Below, piece after piece: positions 17,827 to 26,591 of a DNA stretch of 64,000 bases. A program made the translations under genes and the position numbers. The stretch is from Multivorans sp965232105. GTDB taxonomy: Bacteria; Acidobacteriota; Thermoanaerobaculia; Multivoradales; Multivoraceae. The notes beneath the pieces are model-generated. The model was not told where the DNA came from, ran no database searches, and saw only the letters and a list, made by a program, of their open reading frames with translations. Numbering within the stretch: the first letter of the stretch is position 1; every line of letters starts with the position of its first letter. The stretch lies in NCBI GenBank assembly GCA_965232105.1, contig OZ246956.1, forward strand, positions 1,922,001 through 1,986,000. The letters are read 5' to 3'.

Positions 17827-20307
17827 GTGGACGATCTGAAACAGGCGCGGGCCCTCCCCTTCTGGGGCCAGGGCGAGGATCCACCTGAGTCCGAGCCGAG
17901 CAAGGCCCCGGAGGAGCAGGGCCTCGTCGCCGTCGTCCGGATCTTCGTCCGGACCTGGCCCTATCTGTGGCCCCAGATCGTTGGCCGCTGGCGGGAGCTG
18001 CCGCGCCGCGGATCGGCCGAAGACTCGGCCTCCGCTGCCGCCGCAGCCTCCGGCGCGTGGAGCTTCCGCCACGTTCCGCCCCTGGTCACGCTCCTGACCG
18101 CGCTCGGTCCGCTGCTGTGGCTGGCACCCCCGGGAACCGACTGGCGCCACGATCTCCTGCTGGCCGGCACGGTCCTGATGACCGTCCTCGTCTGGGCCCT
18201 GTTGTTCGTCAGGGGCCGTGCCTACCTCGGTGCGTCCCTCGCACTGGTGCTCGTCGGCGCGGCGGCGTTCCTGTTCGCGTTGCTCGGCGTGGAAGGCCTT
18301 GCCGACAACCTCTACGTCGGGCTCGTCGCGGCGGGGTGCGTCTGCATCTGGGTGCTGCAGTACCGGTTCGACGGCGGCAGGCTGCGCTTCCGCATCCGGC
18401 TCGGCAGCCACCTGGTCTACTACTTCATCCTCGTCTGGGCCTCGACCCTGCTGACGATGGTGATCGCTCTCTTTTCGGTGGACCTGATCAGCCAGTCCAT
18501 CCTGCAGGCCGAGCCCCTGACCCCGTTCATGGCCGATTTCATCGGCCGGTCGGAGCTCGCAGGCGAAGCCGCGGCGGGTGCCGGGGGCGCCGACGCGGTG
18601 GAAGCCGACGCCACCGGCGCCGAACCGAACATCGACCTGGCGCCGCTGACCGCCGAGCAACGGCACAGCCTGAAGTGGATCTACGCGGTCTTCATGGTCT
18701 TCGGGTGGTTCGCGCAGCTCCCGGTGATGATGCTGCTGCCGTACTACTACATTTTCATCATGCAGCGCGTAAACCAGGACCTGCGGATGGCGCTGGTGGA
18801 GCGCTGGCTCGGGCTGTCTCTCCGCTACCACAGCGACCACCGGGTGGGCGATTCGGTCTACCGCGTCTACCAGGACAGCGCCCAGGTGACGGCCGTCATC
18901 GGCACGGTGACGCAGTCGATGCAGATGCTGAGCACCTACGCGATCGGCGTCGTCTTCCTGGCCGCGCTGGACCCGATCCTGGGGACGATGGCGCTCAGCA
19001 TCGTCCTGCTCGCCCTGCTGTGGGGGCGCTGGTTCTCGCCGCGAATGCGCGGGCGATCCCTGGTTTCCCGGGAAGCGAACTCGGACTTCACGTCGCGCGT
19101 GCAGGAGACGTTCGCCGCGATCCGGGTGATCAAGGCATACGGCGCCGCGGACAGGGAGCAGGAGCGGCTCGAGCGGGACTCGGTGAGGGCCTTCAATGCC
19201 TCCTTCCGGGTCCGGTCGCTGATGGCCGTGGTCGGCATCGTCACCTTCTCGATCGCCGCCGCCGCGCTCCTGACCGCGCAGTTCCTGATGGCGGTCTGGG
19301 CCAACGGGGAACGGGAGACCTTCGCGACGGCGCTCGTCGCCCTGGTGGGTCTCAGTTTCGTGGCCTGGAACCTGTCCGCGTACAACTGGGCCCAGGAGCA
19401 GATCGGCGCGTCGAGCGTCTCCGTGCGGAACCTGGTCACACTGTGGTCGCAGGCGCAGGACATGGCAATGGGGCTCGACCGGTCCTTCGACATCCTGGAC
19501 ATCGAACCCGACGTGAAGAACGCTCCCGACGCGGCGCCGATGCGGCCCTTCCGCCGCCAGATCCGCTTCGACAACGTCGATTTCGCCTACGAGCCGGACC
19601 GCCCCGTTCTGCGCGACGTGAGCCTCGCCGTCGACCCGGGCTCGATCACGGCGATCGTCGGCCCGACGGGCTCGGGCAAGAGCACCCTGGTCAGCCTGTT
19701 GCTCCGGCTGTTCGATCCCGACTCGGGAACGGTCTCGATCGACGGCGTCGACCTCCGCGCGCTGAGTGTCGACAGTCTGCGCGGCAACGTCTCGGTCGCT
19801 TTGCAGGAGAACGTCCTGTTCGGCATGTCCGTGCGCGACAACATCCGCTACGTCGTCCCCGACGCAAGCGACGAGCGCGTGCTCGAAGCGGCCCGCGTCG
19901 CCTGCGTGGACGAGTACGTCGCCGGGCTCCCGGAAGGCCTGGACACCGTCTTGAGCGACCGCGGCGGCAAGCTGTCGACGGGGCAGCGCCAGCGGCTCTC
20001 GATCGCCCGGGCGATCGTCAAGGACGCTCCGATCCTCATTCTCGACGAGCCGACGGCCGCGCTCGACGCCTACACGGAACACCGGGTGCTCGAGCGCCTG
20101 TCCGCGTGGGGCGAGGGCCGCGCCATTTTTCTGATCACGCACCGGATTTCGACGATCCGGCAGGCGGACCGGATCCTCTATCTCGACGGCGGCCGCATCG
20201 TCGAGAACGGGTCCCATGACGAACTCATGGCGGTGGACGGCGGGCGCTACCGGTCATTCGTCGAGACGGAAGCCAGGTTGTCCAGGCGCTCCGGCGACGC
20301 CGGTTGA
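17827..20307 (+). CDS. ABC exporter half-transporter with four extra N-terminal helices
   Basis: An 826-residue fused permease-ATPase. The ATPase has Walker A GPTGSGKST, a variant signature LSTGQ, Walker B ILILDEPT and the switch His in LITHRIS. The first 200 residues hold about four hydrophobic segments (for example LLLAGTVLMTVLVWALLFV and LGASLALVLVGAAAFLFALL) that are additional to the usual six, which explains the length (usual about 580-620). A Gly/Ala/Glu-rich stretch (GEAAAGAGGADAVEADATGAE) sits in the first loop of the core domain. Start is GTG at 17827. Its stop overlaps the start of the next ABC gene as TGATG, so the two probably form a heterodimer. The cargo is unknown. Confidence 0.88.
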   Translation: MDDLKQARALPFWGQGEDPPESEPSKAPEEQGLVAVVRIFVRTWPYLWPQIVGRWRELPRRGSAEDSASAAAAASGAWSFRHVPPLVTLLTALGPLLWLAPPGTDWRHDLLLAGTVLMTVLVWALLFVRGRAYLGASLALVLVGAAAFLFALLGVEGLADNLYVGLVAAGCVCIWVLQYRFDGGRLRFRIRLGSHLVYYFILVWASTLLTMVIALFSVDLISQSILQAEPLTPFMADFIGRSELAGEAAAGAGGADAVEADATGAEPNIDLAPLTAEQRHSLKWIYAVFMVFGWFAQLPVMMLLPYYYIFIMQRVNQDLRMALVERWLGLSLRYHSDHRVGDSVYRVYQDSAQVTAVIGTVTQSMQMLSTYAIGVVFLAALDPILGTMALSIVLLALLWGRWFSPRMRGRSLVSREANSDFTSRVQETFAAIRVIKAYGAADREQERLERDSVRAFNASFRVRSLMAVVGIVTFSIAAAALLTAQFLMAVWANGERETFATALVALVGLSFVAWNLSAYNWAQEQIGASSVSVRNLVTLWSQAQDMAMGLDRSFDILDIEPDVKNAPDAAPMRPFRRQIRFDNVDFAYEPDRPVLRDVSLAVDPGSITAIVGPTGSGKSTLVSLLLRLFDPDSGTVSIDGVDLRALSVDSLRGNVSVALQENVLFGMSVRDNIRYVVPDASDERVLEAARVACVDEYVAGLPEGLDTVLSDRGGKLSTGQRQRLSIARAIVKDAPILILDEPTAALDAYTEHRVLERLSAWGEGRAIFLITHRISTIRQADRILYLDGGRIVENGSHDELMAVDGGRYRSFVETEARLSRRSGDAG

Positions 20308-22490
20308 TGCCCGACAACACCCCCGCATCCGGTTTGTCACTGGGTGCGCCGACGTCCCCGTCGGCATCCAGGTCCGGGACCGGGGGCAACACGGCCGCTC
20401 CGGGCGGCGCCGGGCATGCCCGCATGTCCCTCCGCGAGCGCGAGAAGCAGCTTGACCGCGCGGCCAGCGTCCTCGACCTGGGCGCCGACATCACGTTCCG
20501 GGAGGTCCTGCGCATCTTTGCGCGGGTCGTCTCGACCTTCCGGCTGTTCAAGGCCCGGATCGCGACGAAGCTCGGCTTCATCACGGTGGAGCTGGTCTTT
20601 CGACTGATGGTCGCGCCCTGGCCGGGCAAGGTTGTGGTCGACCACGTCATCCTGGGCGCGCCGATCGGGGACGCGTCCGGCTTCCCGACCTACCTCGCGC
20701 CGCTCGTGCTGCTGCTGGACGGCATGGGCCCCGTGGAGATGATGCTCTGGGTGTTCCTGCTCGGCGTGTTCATGGTGACGGTCTTCGGGTTCACGACGAG
20801 CCGGGGCGCGGGCAGGTCGCCCAGCGGCGCGCCCACGGGGGCTTCGGCCGGGTCGTCCGGCAGTGCCACCGTCCTCTCGCCGCAGGGTCACGGCACCCTG
20901 GCCCAGGGCCACGACATCGCCACGCAGACGGAGAACCAGGCGAACATGGGCTCCGGCCTGATGGCGGGCATCCTCGGGGTGATCGACTTCCGGGTACATC
21001 TGCGGCTCTCTCAGTCGTTGAACCATTTCCTCCGAACCCAGGTAGCCGGGAAGCTCCGGTCGCTGCCGATGACCACGCTGGACGACCTGCGAATCGGCGA
21101 CAGCGTCTACCGTGTCCTGTACGACTCGACCAGCGCCAACATGCTGCTCCACGGCATCGCGCTGGGGCTCTACTCGGGCCTGCTCGGCGTCGTCATCACC
21201 CTCTACATCATGCTCACGTACTTCGGGGCTGCGTCCGAGGTCATCGTGCTGGGCATGCTTGCCCTGCCGATCGTGTTCCTCATCGAGCTCCCCTTTGCCC
21301 GGATGGCGCGACGCCGGGGTCAGGCCAGCCGCGCCTCCGGCTCGCGCACGACGAGCAACATCGAGGAGGGGATGAGCAACGTGCTCGCCGTGCAGAGCCT
21401 CGGCGGAAACGAGCGGGAGAGCCGTCGATTCCGGCGGGCGAGCGCGGAGTCGTTCAAGCGCTTCCGTACGGAGTGGTTCGTCGTGCTCACGTACCGGCAG
21501 GCGTTCAGTCTGGCGCTGATGCTGAGCCAGGTCCTGTTCTTCATCGTGATGGCCGGCCGCGTGATCGACGGCACGTTCACCGCCGGCGACTACTTCGTCC
21601 TGACGCACTACTTCTTCGTCCTCAGCGCGACGTTCGGCGCCTGGGGCTTCATGTACACGGAGTGGCAGCGGTACATCGCGGGCATGCGTCGTGTGTTCTT
21701 CCTGATGGATCTGCCGGGGGAGAGGTCGCGAGATGGCGTCGAACTGGGTGGAATCAAGCGCGGCGTCGAGATGAAGGGCGTGGGGCTCGTCTACCCGGAC
21801 GGCCGCCGCGCGCTCCGCCACGTCGATCTGGAAGCCCGGATTGGTGAGATCACAGCGATCGTTGGCCCGACCGGCGCCGGCAAGACGAGCCTCGCCTACA
21901 TGGTGCCGGCCTTCGTTCAGGCGACGGAAGGGACGGTTTCGATCGACGGCGTCGACCTGAAGGACGTGGCAGTGGAAAGCCTCAGAGAGCAGGTGTCCTA
22001 CGTCTTCCAGGAGACGCAACTGTTCTCCGACTCGGTCCTCGAGAACATTCGCTACGGGAACCGGGATGCGACGGAGGAGCAGGTCGAGCGCGCGGCGCGC
22101 ATCGCGGGCGCCCACGACTTCATCGCCGCACTGCCGGACGGCTACCGGACGAACCTCGGAACCGTGACCACCAAGCTGTCGGTGGGGCAGAAGCAGCGCA
22201 TCGCGATCGCCCGGGGGCTCCTCCGGGATGCCCGCATCCTGATCCTGGACGAACCCACCTCTGCCCTCGACCCGGAAACCGAGGCCTACCTGGTCGACGC
22301 CTTGCACGAAGCGGCGAAGGACAGGCTGGTCATCATCATCGCCCATCGCCTGTCGACCATCGCCCACGCCGACCGGATCTACTTCCTGGAACAGGGCGAG
22401 GTACGGGAGTCCGGTTCGCACGAGGAGTTGACGGCGATTCCCGATGGAAGGTACCGAGAGTATGTATCGCTTCAGGCCGGTGCCGGTTGA
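20307..22490 (+). CDS. ABC exporter half-transporter, partner of the preceding gene
   Basis: A 727-residue permease-ATPase. Motifs are GPTGAGKTS (Walker A), LSVGQ (variant signature), ILILDEPTSALDPE (Walker B) and IIAHRLS (switch His). After the second membrane segment there is an insertion of about 50 residues, rich in Gly/Ser and then QGHGTLAQGHD, TQTENQAN, that is closely repeated in the paralogue at 26592. The start ATG at 20307 overlaps the previous stop by one base (TGATG). Residues about 11-22 (SLGAPTSPSASRSG) are encoded by a palindromic repeat. The pair with the previous gene is likely a heterodimeric exporter of a lipid, peptide or small metabolite. Confidence 0.88.
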   Translation: MPDNTPASGLSLGAPTSPSASRSGTGGNTAAPGGAGHARMSLREREKQLDRAASVLDLGADITFREVLRIFARVVSTFRLFKARIATKLGFITVELVFRLMVAPWPGKVVVDHVILGAPIGDASGFPTYLAPLVLLLDGMGPVEMMLWVFLLGVFMVTVFGFTTSRGAGRSPSGAPTGASAGSSGSATVLSPQGHGTLAQGHDIATQTENQANMGSGLMAGILGVIDFRVHLRLSQSLNHFLRTQVAGKLRSLPMTTLDDLRIGDSVYRVLYDSTSANMLLHGIALGLYSGLLGVVITLYIMLTYFGAASEVIVLGMLALPIVFLIELPFARMARRRGQASRASGSRTTSNIEEGMSNVLAVQSLGGNERESRRFRRASAESFKRFRTEWFVVLTYRQAFSLALMLSQVLFFIVMAGRVIDGTFTAGDYFVLTHYFFVLSATFGAWGFMYTEWQRYIAGMRRVFFLMDLPGERSRDGVELGGIKRGVEMKGVGLVYPDGRRALRHVDLEARIGEITAIVGPTGAGKTSLAYMVPAFVQATEGTVSIDGVDLKDVAVESLREQVSYVFQETQLFSDSVLENIRYGNRDATEEQVERAARIAGAHDFIAALPDGYRTNLGTVTTKLSVGQKQRIAIARGLLRDARILILDEPTSALDPETEAYLVDALHEAAKDRLVIIIAHRLSTIAHADRIYFLEQGEVRESGSHEELTAIPDGRYREYVSLQAGAG
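20336..20368 (+). repeat. Palindromic element, simple form (A4), inside the ABC gene N-terminus
   Basis: CACTGGGTGCGCCGACGTC followed by CCCGTCGGC; the head and hairpin match the left end of the double element at 6262. It is read in frame near codon 11 of the ABC exporter gene. Confidence 0.7.
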
Positions 22491-22502
22491 CCGAACCGTC
22501 CG

Positions 22503-22548
22503 AAACTGGGTGCGCCGGCGTCCCCGCCGGCTGCCGCCGCAGGCGGCC
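22503..22548 (+). repeat. Palindromic element, simple form (A5), intergenic
   Basis: AAACTGGGTGCGCCGGCGTC with CCCGCCGGC closing a near-perfect hairpin, then GCCGCCGCAGGCGGC, a second small stem. It lies 13 bases after the ABC exporter stop and before the WD40 remnant. Confidence 0.75.
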
Positions 22549-22601
22549 AGAAGGTCGCGCTGCGACGCGGCGACGACATTGCAGGCGCCACTAACACCGA
22601 C

Positions 22602-23078
22602 ATGCCCCGTTCCACCCGTACAACCAACCTGAGCGTTCTTGAGGGACACACCAGCAGAATCGAAGCCCTTGCGCTGACGCCAGACGGCAAGCGCCTCGTC
22701 TCCGCGTCCGCCGACGCAACCCTGCGCCTGTGGGACCTCCAATCGGGGCGTGCCTTGCACACCCTCGAAGGGCACGGCGCCGGCGTCTGGTCCGTCGCCG
22801 GTACGCCTGACGGAACCCGCGCCGTTTCCGCATCCTTCGACGCGACAGTGCGCTTGTGGGATCTCGACTCGGGTAGCACTCTTCACTGTGCTCAAGGGAC
22901 ACGAGACGGAGGTCTACTCCGTCGCGGTGACGCCAGACGGTTGCGGGCGGTCTCCTCGTCCGCCGACGTCACGCTGCGGGTATGGGATCTCCAGACAGGG
23001 CGCACGCTGCACACGCTCCGCGGACACGCGGGCTGGTGCGGTGCGGCGACCCGTGCGCTGTCGGGGCGTGACGGATAG
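22602..23078 (+). pseudogene. WD40-repeat protein fragment, frameshifted and truncated
   Basis: The plus strand codes for about three WD40 blades (LEGHTSRIEALALTPDGKRL, SASADATLRLWDLQSG, LEGHGAGVWSVAGTPDG, SASFDATVRLWDLDSG). Between about 22880 and 22940 the expected third blade (TVLKGHETEVYSVAVTPDG) is in another frame, so two small compensating indels are present; the original frame then resumes as SSADVTLRVWDLQTG. After LRGHAGW the homology ends at a 34-bp direct repeat and the frame runs into unrelated sequence. A propeller needs several more blades, so this is a broken gene. The intact parent was probably a multi-blade signalling or scaffold protein. Confidence 0.75.
23024..23057 (+). 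repeat. 34-bp direct repeat, left copy
   Basis: The sequence starting ACACGCGGGCTGG and ending CGGCGACCCGTGCG recurs at 24610-24643 with two mismatches. This copy joins the WD40 remnant to the deleted GH32 copy. Confidence 0.75.
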
Positions 23079-23310
23079 ATGCGGCGGGCAATGGCCTGGC
23101 GGCTGTTGGCGAAGACTTCGACGACGGACTTGTCGACGAAAACGCGCAGCCTCAGTGGCTCACCGGGGCTTGCCCGTCGATGTCACCGGCCCTTGTCGCG
23201 GTGTCGTAGTCGTGCAACGCGGCCAGGACCTGGTCGTCGACTCGCCGCTGGTCGTGACCAGGCCGCCGTGCCTTCGTCAGTTCGAGGTGCGTCATGATGC
23301 TTTCGCCTAG
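23058..23310 (-). pseudogene. Internally deleted copy of the GH32 gene
   Basis: Bases 23058-23165 match the 3' part of the intact GH32 gene (about 24763-24872; minus strand LRVFVDKSVVEVFANSRQ, AIARRIYPSRPDS). Bases 23165-23310 match its 5' part (about 26376-26515; MTHLELTKARRPGHDQRRVD, AALHDYDTATRAGDIDGQ). The roughly 1.5 kb catalytic middle is missing, and the two parts are joined out of frame (GQAPVSH then stop). It is therefore a dead duplicate, created by duplication followed by deletion. Confidence 0.8.
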
Positions 23311-23351
23311 CGCGATTCCCCAGTAAGGGGTCACGGACCGATCAGGCCTCG

Positions 23352-23579
23352 TCACGAAGCGAAGAGGAGCCGGGCGACGGCGAAAGCGACCGCTAGCAGC
23401 GCGCCCACGCCGCCCAGGATGCGCCAAGTGAGGCGTAGTTCAAGCGCGGCCAAGTCCGCTTTTGTCGCCACTTCCTCAGAGAAGGCCCCATGGATGGTCT
23501 TCGTGATCGCTTCCGCTTGAGCGGAGTCGAGGCCGGCCTGTTCGAGGTCGCGGGCCGCGGCGAGGGTGTCAAAGGTCAT
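23352..23579 (-). CDS. Small coiled-coil membrane-anchored protein (DUF1640/CCDC90-like)
   Basis: A 75-residue protein: N-terminal MTFDTLAAARDLEQAGLDSA, a short coiled coil (AEAITKTIHGAFSEEVATKA, DLAALELRLTW) and a single C-terminal membrane helix (ILGGVGALLAVAFAVARLLF). This order is that of bacterial DUF1640/CCDC90-type proteins, which are common and of unknown role, often with mobile or defence genes nearby. The ATG at 23579 was chosen because the conserved family start MTFDT begins there. Confidence 0.7.
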   Translation of the reverse strand: MTFDTLAAARDLEQAGLDSAQAEAITKTIHGAFSEEVATKADLAALELRLTWRILGGVGALLAVAFAVARLLFAS

Positions 23580-23614
23580 CGGCGCAATCGTACCCCCTTG
23601 GTTCTCAACGAGTC

Positions 23615-23806
23615 TCAGGTTCTGAGACTTGCCTCGATCCAGGGCTGGCCCTGGACATCGGCGGCTTCGGCCGAGTCCGGGCCGTGTTCGACGTCCAGGC
23701 CGAAGGCGCGCAGGACTTCGACAGGAGCTTCGATCGGCTGTTCCGTCTTGAGCGCCAGGTCGAGCGCCGCGGCGAACTGGACTTCCGTTTCGGCCGTGAG
23801 GATCAC
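23615..23806 (-). CDS. Hypothetical small protein in the decayed mobile zone
   Basis: A possible 63-residue protein starting at GTG 23806 (MILTAETEVQFAAALDLALK...). It has no motif I recognise. A short preceding frame (KDAEQELAELFNLEPRP) ends exactly at its start with a GTGA-type overlap, which hints at an originally coupled pair whose upstream gene has been lost. It may be a gene remnant and not a functional protein. Confidence 0.35.
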   Translation of the reverse strand: MILTAETEVQFAAALDLALKTEQPIEAPVEVLRAFGLDVEHGPDSAEAADVQGQPWIEASLRT

Positions 23807-23904
23807 GGCCGCGGCTCCAGGTTGAAGAGCTCGGCGAGTTCCTGTTCCGCATCCTTCATGCCGTCGACGTTAGCAGCCAGTCGTGCCGTTCCAGTTGTCA
23901 GGGT

Positions 23905-24340
23905 TTGACGGCCGCCGAGCGGCTGCCGTACACCGTCGCCATCCACGGGGGCAAGGGCCACAACCCGCACGCTCACATCGGCTGGAGTGAGCGCCGCGGC
24001 GACGCTCACGACCGACCGGCCGAGACCTGGTTCAAGCGGGCCAACTCGAAGGAGCCGGCCCGCGGAGGCGCGCGGAAGTCGAGCGCCGCCAACTCCCGGG
24101 ACTGGCTCCCCGGCTTCCGCGAGCAGTGGGCCGGCCGCGGCCATGGCGATCGAGCGCACCGCCCAAGGGGAAGCTCCCGCCGTCGACGTTCGCGGCCGCC
24201 GCCGCCGTCGATCGACGGAACGGCGCGTGGGCCGCGGTCGAGCGCCAGGTCCGGCAGCTGCGGGAGCACCTGGCCGCGCTGCGCGAGGAGCTGCGCCGGA
24301 TCGCCCAGCGGTTGCCCTACGCCACACACCTGGCCGGCGA
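23905..24340 (+). pseudogene. MobA/MobL-type relaxase remnant
   Basis: The plus strand reads LPYTVAIHGGKGHNPHAHIG followed by WSERRGD...WFKRANSKEPARGGARKSS and DWLPGFREQWA. This is the third-motif region of MobA/MobL (MOBQ) relaxases, including the metal-binding HxH in NPHAHI. The first hundred or so residues with the catalytic Tyr are absent, and after about 24130 coding potential shifts frame (RQLREHLAALREELRRIAQR in another frame). It marks the former presence of a mobilisable plasmid or integrative element. Confidence 0.7.
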
Positions 24341-24346
24341 AGCCGG

Positions 24347-24658
24347 ATGCGGAAGGAAGGCCGGGACGTTGACCAGTACTGGAGCTACTCGCCCGATCTC
24401 CGCGGCTATCTCCGGACGCAGCCGGACGGCAGCGTCACCGTCAGCACGAGGCCGCCGCTTGAGCCGCCGAAGCAGTCCCCCGCGGACGAGGCCCTGGCCG
24501 CCATGCGCCGTCGCGAGGCGCGCGATCGCGACCGCGGCGGAGGGTTCGCGAGCGATGACCCGCGGCCCTGCCTGGAACAGTCGGGAACGGCCGGGAGCCC
24601 GGAGGAGGAACACGCGGGCTGGAGCGGCGCGGCGACCCGTGCGGCGCAATCCGACTGA
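24347..24658 (+). CDS. Hypothetical protein downstream of the relaxase remnant
   Basis: A 103-residue possible protein starting MRKEGRDVDQYWSYSPDLRG and continuing YLRTQPDGSVTVSTRPPLEP. It is hydrophilic, with many charged residues after residue 45 and no membrane segment. I do not recognise the family. Its position after a relaxase suggests an accessory mobilisation or plasmid protein. The last 12 codons overlap a 34-bp direct repeat, so its natural C-terminus may have been changed by recombination. Confidence 0.4.
   Translation: MRKEGRDVDQYWSYSPDLRGYLRTQPDGSVTVSTRPPLEPPKQSPADEALAAMRRREARDRDRGGGFASDDPRPCLEQSGTAGSPEEEHAGWSGAATRAAQSD
24610..24643 (+). repeat. 34-bp direct repeat, right copy
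   Basis: Second copy of the repeat at 23024-23057 (two mismatches, 1586 bases apart). Both copies stand just before the 3' end of a GH32 sequence, intact here and deleted there, so the repeat belongs to a duplicated unit. It could also have served as a recombination site. Confidence 0.75.
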
Positions 24659-24669
24659 TGAGGAGCGAG

Positions 24670-26556
24670 CTAGTGAGGATTCGAAGGCGTGATCTGCCAG
24701 GCCTCGATCGAGTGCACGCAGGCGTCGCCGCCGACAGCGAAGAGCTGAACGCGGACGCTGTCGGGGCGTGACGGATAGATCCGGCGCGCGATGGCCTGTC
24801 GGTTGTTGGCGAAGACTTCGACGACGGACTTGTCGACGAAAACGCGAAGCTTCAGTCGCTCACCGGGCTTCAGTTCGAAGGGTGCCGCCTCGACGGCCTT
24901 CGGCGTGTCTTCGGGACCTGATCTTCGCGTGTCGAGCTTGAGCAGCTTCTCTCGGGCGTCGTAGAAGACCGACGTCTCCTCCTGCCCGTCTGGCGACGCG
25001 CACACCTTGATGCCGTACACGGACGCCTCGCTGTCCATCTCGACCAGCAACTCCAGGCTGTTGCCGGCGACGTCGTCCGCGGTCAGGTCCTCGCCGGCGG
25101 GCACGGTGAGCGGTCCCATCCGAACACCACCGTAACGAAGCGCTTCAATCTCCTCCGGCACATCCATCCGGAGCAGCCCGTCGTCCCCGAGCGACAGGAC
25201 CCGCGGGAGGCTCAGCGTGCCGGACCAGCCGTGCTTCGTGCGCGCTCCGAACAGAGGCTCATCGAGGATCCAGGCCCACATGATGCGGCGGCCACGGTCG
25301 TCCACCAGGCTCTCGGGCGCGAAGAACGAGTTGTCGACCCAGCTCATCCGGGCGTGGGATTCGGGGTGGAACTGCTCGTCTCGCCATTCCCCGACGTAGT
25401 AGCGACAGCCGAGCCGGTGGCTGATGCAGAGCAGCACGGCCTTGCCGCCGAGCTGGAAGAGGTCGGGACAGGACACGTCCTCGTCGAGCGACACGCCGTC
25501 GATGCCGTGGGCGAACAGGTCGCCTGCGTACTTCCATTCGCCCTCGAGTGTCGGCGACTTCGCGACGGCCGGCCGCTGGCCGCCAAAGATGGCGTAGTAG
25601 GTGTCGCCTTCGAGCCACCCGAAAGGGTCCCATGAGCGGTACTTGCCGTGGTGCTCGTCGCCCTCCCGGGTCTTCGGCGTGATCCCCGGCGTCTCGGAGA
25701 GGCGCCTGCTCCCGGGGTTCGAGTCGAGCTTCTTCCACTCGTTCAGTTCGTTGTCGAGGGCCACTGCGAACGCGTTGCCCTCACCGTGCTGGTGGTAGCA
25801 GATCGTCGGAACGCCCTCCTTGTTGAGGAAGCAGTTGCCGCTGTACATCCCGTCGAGCAAGCCTGTCGGATGGTGCCGCCAGTGAAACAGATCCGCACTC
25901 GACATGTGGCCCCAGTGGTCCGACTTCTTGCCCAGCCGCGTGTCCTGGAAGATGTAGAACAGATGGTAGCGGCCCTTCCAGTAGATCGCGCCGTTCGGGT
26001 CGAAAGGCATCGCCACGCCTTCGGGCATGACGAAGTGATAGCCGGGACGTTCCGGATCGCTCAGGATGCGTTCCCGGAGTTCGCGGGCGCTTTCCGCGGG
26101 CGCATCGGCAAGTCCGGATAGCGCAATCGACACGCATCGCCAGGCGCCGTCCGGCTCCCTGGTCATCCTGAACTCGAACGAGCCGTTCCCGGTCGGTGAA
26201 CGGAGCTTCACCGGATCGACGGTCGCCGTGTCTTCGTCGACGGCTACCGTCGCGTCATCGAGGACGAACCGCTTCTCGGCATCTCCGCTCCGGTCGCCTT
26301 GCTGCTCCAGTTGCTCTCGCAGCTCGGCCTTGGTCGTGCCGGAACTGCTTCGCCAGGCCTCCGCAAAGAAGGCGACCTGCCCGTCGATGTCACCGGCCCT
26401 TGTCGCGGCGTCGTAGTCGTGCAACGCGGCCAGGACCTCGTCGTCGACTCGCCGCTGGTCGTGACCGGGCCGCCGTGCCTTCGTCAGTTCGAGGTCCGTC
26501 ACGATGCTCTCGCCGGCATCGAACTTCCGGTCGAGTTCCTTCGCCTTAGCCTTCAT
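24670..26556 (-). CDS. GH32-family glycosidase fused to an NTF2/SnoaL-like domain
   Basis: A 628-residue protein. Residues about 25-135 look like an NTF2/SnoaL-type fold (VLAALHDYDAATRAGDIDGQ, then FRMTREPDGAWRCVSIAL). Residues about 160-460 form the five-bladed GH32 propeller: nucleophile motif PFDPNGAIYWKGRYHLFYIF, SWDPFGW for the RDP-like motif, and EDVSCPDLFQLG where the usual ECP motif stands. The Glu normally before Cys (general acid/base) is Ser here, with acidic residues three and four positions earlier. The C-terminal beta-sandwich ends SVVEVFANNRQAIARRIYPS. GH32 enzymes cleave fructans or sucrose; no signal peptide is visible. I start at ATG 26556 (MKAKAKELDRKF). A deleted copy lies at 23058-23310. 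Confidence 0.85.
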   Translation of the reverse strand: MKAKAKELDRKFDAGESIVTDLELTKARRPGHDQRRVDDEVLAALHDYDAATRAGDIDGQVAFFAEAWRSSSGTTKAELREQLEQQGDRSGDAEKRFVLDDATVAVDEDTATVDPVKLRSPTGNGSFEFRMTREPDGAWRCVSIALSGLADAPAESARELRERILSDPERPGYHFVMPEGVAMPFDPNGAIYWKGRYHLFYIFQDTRLGKKSDHWGHMSSADLFHWRHHPTGLLDGMYSGNCFLNKEGVPTICYHQHGEGNAFAVALDNELNEWKKLDSNPGSRRLSETPGITPKTREGDEHHGKYRSWDPFGWLEGDTYYAIFGGQRPAVAKSPTLEGEWKYAGDLFAHGIDGVSLDEDVSCPDLFQLGGKAVLLCISHRLGCRYYVGEWRDEQFHPESHARMSWVDNSFFAPESLVDDRGRRIMWAWILDEPLFGARTKHGWSGTLSLPRVLSLGDDGLLRMDVPEEIEALRYGGVRMGPLTVPAGEDLTADDVAGNSLELLVEMDSEASVYGIKVCASPDGQEETSVFYDAREKLLKLDTRRSGPEDTPKAVEAAPFELKPGERLKLRVFVDKSVVEVFANNRQAIARRIYPSRPDSVRVQLFAVGGDACVHSIEAWQITPSNPH

Positions 26557-26591
26557 AGAGTGCGACCTACTCTCTCGTGGAACTCGGAAGG

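Noticed and set aside
17674..22895. Very long antisense reading frames (847 and 852 codons) opposite the ABC exporters
   Set aside because: They are shadows of high-GC codon usage on the real strand: composition is Arg/Glu/Asp/His-rich without any motif, while the plus strand has all ABC motifs.
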